From NCBI GenBank assembly GCA_037903475.1, contig JBAJFG010000029.1:1819501-1883500 (forward strand): a stretch of 64,000 nt of DNA, given 5' to 3'. Below the pieces are notes generated by a model, which was given only the letters and a program-made list of their open reading frames with translations, had not been told where the DNA came from and did no database searches. Position numbers and translations under genes: made by a program. Below, one piece after another: positions 1 to 11,722 of the stretch (position 1 is its first letter; every line of letters begins with the position of its first letter). The DNA is from Ancylostoma caninum. Its lineage: Eukaryota > Nematoda > Chromadorea > Rhabditida > Ancylostomatidae.

Positions 1-109
1 CAAAATACTGATTAAATACTGATTAAAGGCCGAAGACCAACAGGGTTTTCTCTAATTTTTCCCATTTCCGAGTTGCACATGTTACAGACACTTTTTCGCT
101 TTTACAGGA

Positions 110-478
110 GAGGTGCAAGAGGTTCGGCTCGCAGATCGGAATGAAATTTATCTGGCTTAAATCTTTGTTTGAGAGGGTGCTACAATATATATTTCATTAC
201 TGGCCGCGGGGTCAAAAAATAGGAATGTCACTACATCACTACATACGTTCGCTGCACATCGTCAGCGATGGAGTGGTCGAGTGGAGAACTTAGTGGACTG
301 TTAGGCAGAGGGTCGAGGGTTCGAAGCCTGCCATGGGTGTCCGTTTTGCATTCTTGTTTTTGTTTTTGTTCATTGGAGTCGAGGGCAGTATTGAAATACA
401 TGGTGTAGCACCTACTCAAACAAAGATTCAAGCCAGATAGGTTTCATTCCGATCTGCGAGCCTGGCCTCTTGCACCTC
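110..478. mobile_element. Inverted-repeat element with tRNA-like core
   Basis: The two ends are inverted repeats of about 95 bp (about 110-205 and 384-478). Both arms share GAGGTGCAAGAGG, then CAGATCGGAATGAAA, then TTTGTTTGAG and GGTGCTAC in mirrored order, with only scattered mismatches. The middle (about 267-338) carries a tRNA-like block with Pol III A and B boxes. This pairing of long terminal inverted repeats with a Pol III promoter is unusual, because MITEs normally lack internal promoters and SINEs normally lack long inverted ends. No target-site duplication is obvious. A related solo end lies at 31532-31613, so this is a dispersed family. It encodes no recognisable protein. It could also be a SINE that landed inside a MITE. 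Confidence 0.75.
267..338 (+). promoter_or_regulatory. tRNA-like Pol III promoter (A and B boxes)
   Basis: The A box TGGTCGAGTGG (274-284) fits TRGYNNARNNG at every position. The B box GGTTCGAAGCC (318-328) fits the conserved T-arm sequence. The 44-nt distance between box starts equals that of a class I tRNA. A T-arm stem is partly preserved (315-319 with 327-331), but the acceptor stem does not pair, so it is not a functional tRNA. It is best read as the head of a tRNA-derived SINE or an RNA polymerase III promoter relic inside the surrounding inverted-repeat element. Confidence 0.65.
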
Positions 479-1101
479 CCTTGTTATCTTTGAATCCCAT
501 GTACAGTAGGAAATAAAGTCTCTTGTAGAAATACGGCCATAAAGCAGTGGCGGAGCAGAATGGTTCGCTGAGTTTTCGAAATTACTCCACAAATGAATAA
601 AATGTTTGTACTAGTTTATTTTTGATCCTGTTTTTATCATTGCTTCTTAGATAATAATCACCCACCACTTTTTCGTACACTTCTCCTCGCGCTCACTTTC
701 CGCATCACTGCCATAGACGTAAATTTGTAGTTGTCTGCAAATGTTGTCATCTTACAGATCCTGGTTTCTGGTCCTTTTCCTTGCTAGAAGAAAATTCGGA
801 AAGAAAGCTATCGATTGCGAAAAATCTATCACAACATTTTGCTTCTAGGTATTCTTTGTAAATAGTTATGCATATAGCTATGAAGTTAGCTAAAATTGGC
901 GTCTCTAAACATTATCTTAGGAAACTGATGAATTAAATTCCGTGAAAAAAGTATAGCTGGCCAATATGTACTGTATCTCACAGTAAAATTTTCGTAGATT
1001 TGGGCAGTGCATTCCTTAACGTGGATAATCTATTTGATGCTTTGATATTCTTACTCCACATATAGCCGTAAAATAAAAGTCTTATATGTCAGCAGTTTTT
1101 A
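479..1101. other. Non-coding, AT-rich
   Basis: No open frame with coding character, RNA gene or repeat was seen in this stretch. Confidence 0.5.
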
Positions 1102-1299
1102 CAGGAAGCTCCAAATGTCCGCAGTCAAGAGGGCGTGGCCACGGCGCGGCTCCTTGATCAGACACAGGCGCTCTCTATGCTGCCTCTGGCTTCTCTGACT
1201 CTGCGGCCAACCAGTGACAGCATGCCGAGCGCCTGTGTCTCTGTCTAAACCCGCGTCGTGGTCACGTTCCTCTTGACTGCGGACATTTGGAGCTTCCTG
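1102..1299. mobile_element. TA-flanked foldback MITE
   Basis: A near-complete palindrome of 198 bp. The ends CAGGAAGCTCCAAATGTCCG and its mirror match for about 44 bp, and similarity continues inward through GACACAGGCGCTC. TA dinucleotides lie immediately outside both ends (1100-1101 and 1300-1301), the pattern left by Tc1/mariner-type transposases. There is no coding capacity. It is more GC-rich than its surroundings. Confidence 0.85.
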
Positions 1300-1301
1300 T
1301 A

Positions 1302-3090
1302 TATATCTTACTGTAATCTATGGTTCATGATCGCATCCAGGTGTTGTTATGAGAAGCGAACCTGTTCTGGAGTGGTTTTCAGGCTTCAATTGTGTATTCA
1401 TTGATGACCACTCGTAAGTGAACTGTCAGTTGTTCCAAGATCTCGTGTTACCCTTTCTTCTTTCTTCCAGGAATGTCCTTCTGTTTTCCTTCCAAGAACG
1501 TCCTTTTGTTGTTTAAGAGCCACGGTCATAGCTGTGAATAATTGCAGTCTGAACCGTTTTGGCATATGACCGCTTGAAGAAAAGTAATGTACGCTCGATC
1601 CTTGGTCTTCTCAGGAGGAGGATGGTAAAAGTTGTTTTCAGGCACAGTTGCCCATGAATTTCATATTTTAATTTATTTTTGTTCCGGATATTCCTCTGGT
1701 TTTTTCCCAAATGACTAGCTTATCACAGTTAGTCGAGCGCCTGAGTATCTGACATAGTCACCCTTCCAGGTTTCGGTTCATCTCCTCTTTTTTGAATAGA
1801 ACATTTGTGGATAATTTAAGCGCCTACTGGTTTGCTCAGTTATGGGTTATTTACTTGAATGGAACTCATAATGTTTATAGGTTCCCTAACCATTTCATTT
1901 TCTTAAAATCTTCCCCTCAGAACTTGCAACGCTGCATAATCAATATACAGCAGTGCACTCCTTGGCCATCCATGTAAGTAAGAGACAAGCTATTCCTGCA
2001 GCTATCTTGAAATCCTTTGAGAAATTCTCTGGGCTCAGATTCCTTCCAACATTTCTTTCTTTGAGCGCAATTTTCTCTCAGCCTCCTTGCAAGTGGATTC
2101 TTTAGTTTTCCTAGACAGCAGACAATGTTGCAGTGCGAAATTGTCTGAAGTATCTACATACCTTCGCAAGTTACTTGGCTATAGTCTATTCCAAGCGCTA
2201 CAATATTTGAGTATCCGTGCGGATAACCTGCTTTTCTCTCACTCCTCTCCTACTGGTGCACACTTTCCAGCGTTCTTTTCCTCTCTGCTGTCTTCTTACC
2301 TATCGTCCATGGTGAAACGCTTTGTTATTGAGGAGTCCTGGAGCTGAAATCACAAATCTAGTCCTATGTCGTCCTTTCATTCTGTAATATATCCAAGTCT
2401 TCCTGGAAGAACTGTGCTTTGTCCTTACAGTTTCTACGACATGACTGTTTAGAAAATCTCTTGTTACCTGTTTTTGCAGATCTCTTGTTATCTATTTTTG
2501 GAAAATTCCAGGCTGCAGTGGATATACTATTCCTGGACATTATTTTGAACATAGTAAAAGTTTCGCACTGTTTGTGGAATAATCTGGAAGCTTCAGTTTT
2601 CTTTTGTCAGTTTTTCCACCTGGCTATTTAATCTAGCGTTATTAAAAAAATCACTATGTTGCTAACTAATCGTAGATTGAATTCCTCTTTTTTATACCCA
2701 TTACTCGTTCAGGTTTTTATCCTGGCATGTCCAGATGCCATGTTCTTCATAATTGGACGTCTCCATCAACTAGAATGGTGTTTCCGCAGTTTACTTGTTC
2801 GTTTCCTAGAATTTCCTTTGGGAAATGACAGATACCGCTTGCATATTCTGAGTAAGAGTACTATCAACATGAGACGCTCTTGATTGAAGCGTTAGGGCGA
2901 CTAATGAGACTTCTGCTGTTCGAAATGACGAAGGTGATAGTATGAAAGTTGTAAAGCCAGCCTCATCCGCCACCACATCCACACATTCCAGTGATACCAT
3001 CGTTTTTGTACTAGGTCGATTTTCCTGCCACTTATCCAAGATTAGCCTCAGTAGCTCGTGGACTAGGATTCGGACCCGGCTAGGGTCCAT
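1302..3090. other. Non-coding region with dispersed repeat
   Basis: No convincing exon was found. The segment 2215-2316 is similar to 37245-37350 and is listed separately. The minus strand yields K/R/E-rich short frames (for example 2364-2552), but the plus strand is pyrimidine-rich here, which produces such frames by composition alone. Confidence 0.4.
2215..2316 (-). repeat. Dispersed repeat, copy 1 (pair with 37.3 kb)
   Basis: About 100 bp resembles 37245-37350 in the same orientation, at roughly three quarters identity by eye. Shared blocks include TTTTTCTCTC-like sequence, GCACACTTTC, TCTCTCTGCTGTCTTC and TCCATGGTGAAACGC. In the other copy the minus strand is an open frame reading FTMDTAGKTAERK. 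Here the equivalent frame carries stops. This suggests a decayed protein-coding mobile element or a dispersed gene fragment; the family is not recognised. Confidence 0.55.
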
Positions 3091-3150
3091 ATTTATTTGA
3101 TCATTTATCTATTTACCTATTTATTTATTTATTTATTTACTTATTTATTT
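3091..3150. repeat. (TTTA)n microsatellite
   Basis: Imperfect TTTA tetranucleotide run of about 60 bp, one of many in the window. Confidence 0.9.
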
Positions 3151-3248
3151 GTACATAGTTACACCACGCGAATATACAGACATTCATGAACGCATCCGGT
3201 GAGGTTGTGTCCTATCCGTTTTTTTAATATGACAGGTATGTGGAAATA

Positions 3249-3519
3249 CAGCGAGCGTCGATGGCTGTGGCCCCTCTGCGGTCTCGAGAAGAACGGCGCG
3301 CAATCGCGCCGCGCGTGCCAAAATCGGTGTCGTCTGCAGCCAAAACGCTTTTTGTACGCACTTTTCTTCCCGATTTGATCAAAAATCCTTACAATCGGGT
3401 AGAAATGCTGCTAGAAATAGCATTCCGGCTGCAGACGACACAGATTTGAGAGCGAGCGGCGCGGTTGCGTGGCGTCCTTCTCGAGGCCGCGGACGGGCCA
3501 CCGCCATCGATGCTCACTG
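3249..3519. mobile_element. TA-flanked MITE with ~95-bp inverted repeats
   Basis: The left end (3249-3340) and the mirror of the right end (about 3430-3519) match closely, both beginning CAG(C/T)GAGC(G/A)TCGATGGC. TA lies directly outside each end (3247-3248 and 3520-3521). Only about 90 bp of non-palindromic sequence lies between the arms. The arms are GC-rich (many CGCG and GGCC) against an AT-rich flank. No protein is encoded. The TA duplication suggests mobilisation by a Tc1/mariner-type transposase. Confidence 0.88.
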
Positions 3520-3521
3520 TA

Positions 3522-6500
3522 TGTATTAAGATAAGCCACACTTCGGTGAAGAAGTACGCCCACTGTGGGTGAGCGGAAAGGTCGCGACCTTCCTGGGGAT
3601 ATTCATGGCATTCCTGGACACGAATCCGGACCAGTAAAGTTCTCCCATATCTGTACGCATTTTCACTCCGTTCAATTTTTCCTTACCGTGCGTATCAATC
3701 ATCTAGGTTTTGGATTTCGGATGAATAGATTACTTGGACGGCTTAGCTCCCATGATTTGCTCAATTATCCAGGGTTTTTGCTCACTCGAAGTCTGATTCA
3801 TTTTTAACCTTTCCATTCAAAATTTCGCTCGACTCCATAACCGTCAAAATGAATATCACAATGTCCTTTTCGCTGCATTTTCATGGGCTGTCGTATTGAT
3901 GGGAAAGCACGATAAATCTCATGCTATTATGAAGCATTAATCCACGAGAATGTGTCTTTTTTGGATTACCCACGTGTGCTTGTGTGTAGCCTTAGGAGGA
4001 ACGCTGATACTCGTCTTGAACTGCTTGTACCACACCCCGCCCGCCTCCAGGCAAAGGATTCCTGGGCATAGTGTTATTATATCAATTTTGAACTAAAAGG
4101 AATAAGCTGTAAATGGAGCTCCTCAACAAAATAAGAATAATTAATCAGAAATGAGGCTCAGAGACAGAAGTACATTAGATTATCACCTTTCCTATCTTAT
4201 AAAAAAAGGGAGTCTAGTAATCATACGTACTATTCCAAGCCTGGGCTTTTCGTTATGTAAAACGTTTTTAACACCGTATGTATTTTTTTTGATTTTTTGT
4301 ACACGATCAAAATATGCGAAACTAAAAGATGATACCACAAAAATACTGCGCAGGTTTCAAAAGCTCGAAATAGCAGCATATAAACTTCACGGTCCTTCAC
4401 AGTTCCCATTTTGAGATGGTGAATGGTTTATTTCTGCTGTTTTCATCTGTTTGAGTGGTTCTGTTCTGTATTTCTTTTGGCGCACCTAAGCAAGCATTCA
4501 AATAATTAAATAAATACAGTAATACACAATCGTACAGTAATACACAATCTTTACCCTGGATTGCTGTGGAATATGAGTTTCCTTTTTTAATTCGAAAAAC
4601 GTGAGCGCTACAGCCAGTGCGCATATTTGGAAATGGGGTAAAATACTAAAGCAACTCACGGCAGAGTTAAATGCAATATTACTCAGGGATCCAAAGAATT
4701 TGTCCTTGTTATCCATATGGTTTTCCTACTTCAGAGAAAGACAACTCTGTCAATTCTTCACTTGCGGTTCCCCTTGCAAATTTCTGCTTGAATTGCATGT
4801 TTCGCATTCCGCCAAGTTCCTAGAAAATCTCCTATTGGAATTATCCAGGAGATTTTTTCTCGAATGCCAGGTAATTTCGACAATTTTTGCTGGCCTCACA
4901 GGCAATAACTTCCTGTTTTCCTGTTGCATTGCTTCCATTTTCTCCCTCAATTTGGGCTGGTGTAGAAATATCGACGATCATTTATGCGAATCAGGATAGA
5001 CATGTCCGATTTCCGCAATGCTTACCTTCCTTACCTGTCATTATCTTTGCTAGCTTATCATGGTTCATGGGCTATTTGCAGGTATCTCTAACACGACAAA
5101 GTTGTGAAGGAGAATGAGGTGGGCGGTGAGTGTTGCGGACAGTGAACAGATTCCTCCTAACTTAGTATCGTACCCTGCTCTTGAATGTATCTTTCCGTAT
5201 GTGTCGTATTCTATGCGGGTTATGAGTAATGCATGACACTATCGGATATCTTAGAACATTGCCCTTTACAATTTGGGATATTTTACTGTGGTACTCTTCA
5301 GGCAGTGTGCTTCACTCATCTAGGTTAATATCATTCGAATGTCCTACTATCTTTTGTTTAGTCGTACCCAACACTTTGATTGATACCTTAAATAAATAAA
5401 CATGGTATCTAACAAGCCTAAATTTTCAGAAGCCTTGCTATAACCCTCATGTTGCCCTGCATATCCGTAAACCTGCTACATGGATTGAGGAAAGCATTCT
5501 GTCTTGTCAGCTTTTCGTTCCCCTTTTCTGGCAAAGCTCTCCGAGAATTAAGTTCTTTGCTTTTGTCTAGGATCTTCATAGCTGTGTCTCTAACCTTTCG
5601 ATAACAATAAGGAATAGACACTGCTTAAGGGAACAATTCCCGGAAAAATCAAAGTGCTTGTGCGGTGGATTACTTAATAGTAAGTGCAGCATTGAGAGAA
5701 GGAAGATCTGGGGGACGCGATGTTTGCAAAAGCTCTTACAATTAGATAAAATAGCGCCGGAATCCGAGAATCCAGCAGCTCTCTCCTTTTTCAAGTTCAA
5801 CCAGACTGGAAGCTGCTGCTGAGAGTTTTCGCACTTTCTTGAATTGTATCTAGTGCTGCCTGCAGCGGAATTCATGCACGTTTCTAATTCTTTTTCTTTC
5901 AACATTTTTTTGTCCGATTGGTATGGTTGTTCATCTCCTCACCAGTACATAATCATCATGTGGGCGGGGCCGAGGTTGGGGACGCAACACAGGAGTCAGT
6001 GTCAGTACATCTGAGGATGTACCGGGAGTCAGTTGTGTAACAGTGTGTACCAGTGTATGGTTGGTAATTTAGGGGCCTCCATTGTAGTTGTGCTGTGCAC
6101 TGCGTGACATTCAGATTCATGCATTCTATCGACGCAAGCCAATTGTGTTACCAACCCTGGCGGATTGCATTCCGTCTGTAGCCACCCGTGCGTTCCTCAC
6201 CGCCGACGGACCCTGGGGAACGACAACTACCTAGCATGCATTGTGTTGACTGAAAATGGCCACGTGCCAGACCATAGTTGTTCTACCGATACTTTGAATG
6301 GACTATATACACACATTGTTTTTTTTTTTCAAAAAAAGCGAAGCAGCTGATTTCCATTTCATTCCAATCGCCGTACGGAAACTAGGTAACGAATACGACC
6401 TAGCCTGGATTTCTTTACTCAGTAAAGGAAACTCGTGTAAGTCCAGAAAACTTCGAAAATATAGAAGTTACTAAAATTTCTGTCACATTGTTCTTACTTG

Positions 6501-7254
6501 CCGAGATGTATTGAGTCTCCTACCCTTGCCGTCCTTCCTAAACGTACCTCACTGGTCTGGGGCTACCTACCATTTTGCTACTGTCTACGCCAGCAGAAAT
6601 CAAAGCTTCTCTCATCTGCCGTAGCTCTCATAGCAGTTATGTTGCTGTACTTTGACAGTGTCGTCGTACAGCGCAGAGGTCGATATTAACTTTCGTTTTG
6701 AACTATCCGACCTTTCGCAATAGCCATTACGTACTGTATAATGCACCGAAACACTGAATAACAAGATAGGATTCAATAGCACTCATGTTAATCGATGCTG
6801 CGTCTGCTCCTCACTAACTTTTCTCCTTTCTCCTCACTAACTTTCCTCCTGGCTTTGCCAATGCGAGGCACATCTATATTCGAGTATGTCACATTTGAGC
6901 TTCCCAAGGAATGGCATCTCGACTCTCCATTAATGTCACTGATACAAAAACTCTGGCGTTCGTTTTCCACCCCCTTGACGTTTTTTCTAATTTTGTACAG
7001 TTAATTTCGTCTGGGAAGGATCCTCTTTACCAAAGAAAGAAAAGAAACTTCTAGAATTTTGGAACAGTGATAAATTTCCTAAGAGTAAATAAATATGTAT
7101 TACAAATGTGAAAAGGAATAAAAATCTCAAGTGAATGTATTACAAAATAAATGTATAGTAAATTATCATACATATTTTTACGTTCATCCATCAAATAGAA
7201 GAAGTGGTTTCCATAAACATATAAATTGGCTTATGTTACGGGGTAGGAAATTGA
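3522..7254. other. Long non-coding stretch
   Basis: No exon can be supported. The minus strand of 4750-4960 is open for about 70 codons after a CACCAG acceptor-like site and reads like a short coiled coil (EKMEAMQQENRKL), but the facing strand is pyrimidine-rich and composition may explain it. The stretch 5960-6330 is GC-richer, without a frame I recognise. The rest is AT-rich, with short homopolymer runs. Confidence 0.4.
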
Positions 7255-7506
7255 AAACCAGGAGGACGTTCTCAGGTCTCAGACACTAGGAGTCTGAGCA
7301 AGCACAAACTCCTCGACAGCTTAGACAAGCAGTGTGAGCAGATGCTCAACGCCTCCGAGCAGACCTTGCTGACGTCGAGTTACCTCAGACTTGCAGTTGC
7401 TCCTTCCCTTTCCCGTCGCCTGTGTACTGTTGAAGTCGACACATGTGACCATCATCTAACCATCATCAAATCATCATCCATTGACTCATTCCATGACTGT
7501 TGGTAA
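7255..7506 (+). other. Possible coding exon or coding relic
   Basis: An 83-codon frame is open from after TGA (7252-7254) to TAA (7504-7506). It lacks an early ATG but has an acceptor-like site, ACGTTCTCAG, near 7274. Its amino acids (LLDSLDKQCEQMLNASEQ, then RLAVAPSLSRRLC) look protein-like, and it is GC-richer than its flanks. About 75 bp downstream comes a CTATTTATG TATA-like site and a GGGGGCGGAGCC box, then an ACA|GTAAGT donor-like site (about 7614). I do not recognise a family. It could be the last exon of an unseen gene or a transposon fragment. Confidence 0.3.
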
Positions 7507-8150
7507 CCGCTCCCCGCAAAGGACAGGCGACGAAAGAACTTTCAACACTGACGCGCCAGCTATTTATGCGCTCGCAGCGGAGGGGGCGGAGCCTAATTGA
7601 GAGGCTTTCGCGACAGTAAGTGCATTTTAATTATATCCATTGTTCTTCAGTTTAATAATTTTATTTCTCGTTCACATAGACTTGCCGTAGTTTTGGAGAA
7701 CATGTGTGGTACGAAATCCTCGCTGATCTGCATGCAAGATAATGGTATGTGTTAATCTCTAGATATTTTTTATCACGTAGTAATTATTCTGCGTCTACGT
7801 CTCTCCACCTCAAACTTATTCCTACTCCTTAATCTTCACCCTATCCTCTGTTATTCATAGAAGGTCTCTATTTCAATGGTATTCATGCAAAATTATTTTG
7901 TAATCCGAACACTTTGTACGGAGCAAGTTGCTATTTCTTTCAATTATTTCTTGATACAAACAATTGTTTACCTCAAAGTCCCACCGATTCCCTAGATTTT
8001 GGTGTCATTTTGTCATACAACAAGTCCTGAAACGAGTTTATTATGCTAATTTCCGGTATTGTAACGTCATTAGCAAACATACATACATAATCATTGGTAA
8101 AGGAATACTGGAATGATGCAGGTACAGAAGCATAGTACTCAGCAGTCCTC
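7507..8150. other. Non-coding, AT-rich
   Basis: Apart from a GC box (7582-7593) and a TATA-like site near 7560, I see nothing interpretable. Confidence 0.4.
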
Positions 8151-8259
8151 GAGGAGGCGATGACGGATGGCGCGAAAAAGCCAACGAGATCTGCCTCAGT
8201 ACCTCTATCCGCTCTTTTTTTGCTGCTGATCTGTGGTGTTCTTCTTTAATCCACAGCTA

Positions 8260-9010
8260 CGTATCCATCATTCTTCGCTCTAATGTGTTCCGAGGAAGCT
8301 GTGAAGAATTGTGGCCTGGAACTTTAACAGACGTTCTTGAGCATGTCTAAGTGCACGACTCTTTGACAAATTGTTCACGGAAGAGGAACACCAGTTGTAA
8401 AGTGCTGCGATGTTTACTGAGGTGTTCATGGAGAGGGTTCAGGATTTCTCCACCGTAATTCTTCCACAACTTCAGAGGATAATCAGACATAACAGTAACT
8501 CGTACTAGATCTGTGCGTCAATTGCGCGTCATACGCACGCACCGCACGCACCTGTTTGCAAAGGATTTTCCATGAAGATCGACCAACACGACGTGCACAT
8601 CCTGAATGAGAATACAGTTATCCCTGTAGTCAGCAACTGCGACGCCACAAACAGGTGCCTCTGGGTTGCGCCTACGCTGCGTCAGGGCAGCGACAGAGTC
8701 TATCCTTCACCGCTAAGACTCATGGAGGTGAGACGCACGCTACTAGTATAGATTGTCCTTTACAGCTTAAGCTAGCTCACGAATTGTGCGTCTGTGCAAT
8801 ATCTACAACAACGTGGGATTATAAACTTCTCGTCATTTTGTCGCGACGCCGTCAGCAGCTTCTTGAGATTTGTTTCGGCTTGAACACCAGTCGGATGTTA
8901 TCCCATCTAGTAACAAATGCGGATTTACGGCTGGACTTCTGTCGTGATGTGACCAATTTCCTCAAGTTTCCTTTCACTTCTCGCATGAGATGACAGTAGC
9001 GCCGCACCAC
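8260..9010 (-). pseudogene. Frameshifted coding relic, family unknown
   Basis: Successive minus-strand frames read like protein but are broken. From high to low coordinates: LEEIGHITTEVQP near 8950; LLLDGITSDWC near 8900 in another frame; DSVAALTQRRRNPEAPVCGV and DYRDNCILIQDVHVVLVDLHG in one frame open from 8706; an in-frame TGA at 8518-8520; then VTVMSDYPLKLWKNYGG and HRSTLQLVFLFREQF to a TAG at 8347-8349; then, after a frameshift, LRHAQERLLKFQATILHSF. Codon use in these blocks is unlike the surrounding AT-rich DNA. I cannot name the family. A dead transposon or retroelement protein is the most likely source; a host pseudogene is the alternative. Confidence 0.5.
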
Positions 9011-9850
9011 AAGTCCTTTCCATCAGTTCTTTTTTTTTCATTCTTTTTTTACAAGGTTTTTGTACGGCGGCGCCACAATACAGGATTGGAATAGATTCGC
9101 TTTTTGAATTTGAAAACCTCGAAAATACATAAGTAAAGAACACTATCTGCTATATTGTTCCTGGCGCAACAAAGCTATTTTTTCTGCTATTTTTCCTTGA
9201 AAAAATTTTTGAAGAACGGAAGCGTACAGATATGCGATCATAGAAGTTTGGAAGGTTTATACAGAATTTAATTTTCAGAGAATTCCTTTAGAGAATTAAA
9301 GCACTATTCTGTGTATACATATGTTTTGACACCTTGTGGCAAGTGCCCATCTTTCATGTTCTATCACCTTGTAAAACATCGCAGGATACCATCACATAAT
9401 TCTTCTCAGTTCTTATATTTACCAGCTGGGTGCTGGTTTTAGGCGAACAGCTGATGTATCATATCGCAGCAATAAATTTCAAAGAAAAAAAAATGAACTC
9501 CATCGAGCGAGCAGCGTCACGTAGTGGTCCGTGTTCAGTTCGTTACATGACCACTAAATGCCTGCTGCTATGCGTTGCCATGCCATTGGCGCTTTTGCAC
9601 TGGCGATTCACTTCATCGCAGCTTTATTAGTTTCCACCTCGTTAGACGTAGAATTTAGGAGTGACTTGAGCTAAAAAATACTCCTTGAACTTTGAGAATA
9701 CCGTAGGGTTTGGATCTGCCTTGGTGTTTGGTTTTTTTTCTGTGAAGTTTTCGTGCACGTAACAAAAACTTCCAAGTTACTCCTCCTCGAACTGTCACGA
9801 TGTCCACGAGGCTAACTGCTTACGGAGCTTGCACCACTGATATACATATA

Positions 9851-10103
9851 CTCTGGTAACGGTGCAGCACGAACGCAGCACGAACGGCGTAATGGTTCGG
9901 TTAGAAACGTTAGTAGCAACGGTTCCCAGTTGCTGCCATCCTCCCCTTGACTGCTGCTCAAGCTGTCAGTCCTTTGGCAGCAGTTGCTGAAAGACGGCAG
10001 CAATCAAGGGGAGGATGGCAGCAGCTGGGAACCGTTGCTGCTAGCGTTTCTAACCGAACCATTACGCTGTTCGGGCTGCGTTCGTGCTGCACAGTTGTCA
10101 GAG
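9851..10103. mobile_element. TA-flanked MITE with ~105-bp inverted repeats
   Basis: The left arm (9851 to about 9955) and the mirror of the right arm (about 10005-10103) match closely through GCAGCACGAACGCAG, GTAATGGTTCGGTTAGAAAC and GCTGCCATCCTCCCCTTGA. The outermost bases are CTCTG and CAGAG, with TA outside both ends (9849-9850 and 10104-10105). The spacer is about 50 bp. The open frames on both strands here are products of the palindrome and should not be annotated as genes. Confidence 0.88.
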
Positions 10104-10105
10104 TA

Positions 10106-11280
10106 GACAAAACCGAACAGGACCCTCAACGAACTGTGTGTATTATCCATGACCAAGACAATCATGATGTGAGGATCAGACTAGTGTGAGGCTAATTTTT
10201 GGGCCATGGAAATGAGAAAGGACATCTAGGCGAAAGGTCAGAATTTCATGCGTACCCCGGCGGGTAACCCTCACTACTTTCAGTCCCTTCTGCACTTCAT
10301 TTAATCGCAAAATCTCAGGCAAATAGCAATTCTATGACGCCCCTGATTCTTAGGAATGGATTACCTAATAACTACTGTTAAAATCTCAAGAATTACTCGA
10401 AAAGCTTACCCAAGGCTCTATTCAGAGCGATGAGATGCCCCTGCACTTTTGGTAACTTGCAGAAGAATGGCGCTAAATTGCAGGTTTTTTTTTGATGTTT
10501 TCATCCCCACTAGTCATTTTCAGTTCGTTCCTAGAGCCATCAATAGTGCAGCCATTGTTATTTTCTTATGTAAAGGTGCGAGAACGCGAGTGAATAGCCG
10601 CGGCTTTTCATGAATTAATGTGTCATTCTATGAGAGGGGCAGTCATGAAACTACAGAGTTTCCATTTTCCATGGGGTTGAGCCACAGCAAGATCGAAAAT
10701 GAAAAATGAAAAAGCAAAATTGATGGGGTTTCGTTCGGACACAGTGTCTTTTATTTTGTATTTAATTACAATCGACGGAACCAAGTTTTTGTGCTTTTCG
10801 TTACTCCAGTGTGAGAATACATATTACAAACATTTGAAATTGTTCTGGAAAAGTCAAATACAGTTTTAGCGAACGGACTATACTGCACGTTTCATACAAT
10901 TGGCTTGTATTTATCCCAGCACCTTTCTCCTTTCCACCTCTTTTTCCATCCTGCTAAAGCCTGGAGCCATTCATAGAAGTCTTCATAGAATTACACATTC
11001 CATAAATTGCACAAGAAATGCAATAGTTGTCCTTGTCCACGTGATTCTTTTACGTATTCATAGCGTTACTTTTTTCCTATCAAACGGCGTATGTAGTACA
11101 GAGCACCCACGGCGGAGAAGAGCGCTTCTGCTGAAGGCTCACAACTGGTATATAGGACAAAAAGTTGGACGAAACCTTCAGAATAATAGAGCGCAACCTA
11201 TGAAAAGGTTCATCGTTACCAGTTAGAAGTGTCTGTCAGGAAGTGAGTCAACGGTCAGTTGGTGAGCATTGGCATATGTA
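10106..11280. other. Non-coding stretch
   Basis: Nothing supportable was seen. The 108-codon plus frame at 10900-11226 has no family signature and mixed composition. Confidence 0.4.
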
Positions 11281-11283
11281 AGA

Positions 11284-11577
11284 TCACCGTAGCTGGGTAA
11301 AATTCAAATGAGTCATGGTCGGAGAGAGGGATTCAGCTCTATGCCCGTATTCATGAGATTTTTCGGGGTTGTTTATCAGGCTCTTACAGAGTGGAGGGAC
11401 TTTTCCGGCAAAATATGTATAGTCGGTTAGCTCAAGGAGTGCACCAGGGCGGTCTTTGTCCGCAATAACGAATTTGTACAGAGAATGCGCCCGGAAGGAG
11501 ATTTTACTAAATATCAGTCGGGAAACGTCAAAATGGAAGGAGTCACACCACATACATATAAAGAAATATAAAAAATT
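11284..11577 (-). other. Coding-like frame, probable repeat-derived
   Basis: A minus-strand frame open for nearly 100 codons, ending in TGA at 11284. The second half has balanced, C. elegans-like codon use and protein-like sequence (FVIADKDRPGALLELTDYTY, then AGKVPPLCKSLINNPEKSHE). It lies on the same strand as the open frame at 11723-12004 and could be a second fragment of the same element. I do not recognise the family. A mobile-element protein fragment is more likely than a host exon, because neighbouring segments shift frame. Confidence 0.35.
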
Positions 11578-11722
11578 AGATCATTTGGCCAAAATCATGA
11601 TGAGGTCGTGATTGCGGCCAAAGTCCAACCCGGTGACTTCCTGAGCTAACAGGCTGTATGTTACATCTAGTAATCCTCACTAATATTCTCCATTGCTGAC
11701 TGAGGCAAGTCACCTCAACAAA

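Noticed and set aside
4601..4999. 132-codon plus-strand frame
   Set aside because: No domain, splice or codon signal; pyrimidine-rich sequence and the facing K/E-rich frame indicate composition effects.
9812..10189. Two opposite-strand ORFs of 63 and 80 codons
   Set aside because: They are mirror products of the MITE palindrome at 9851-10103.
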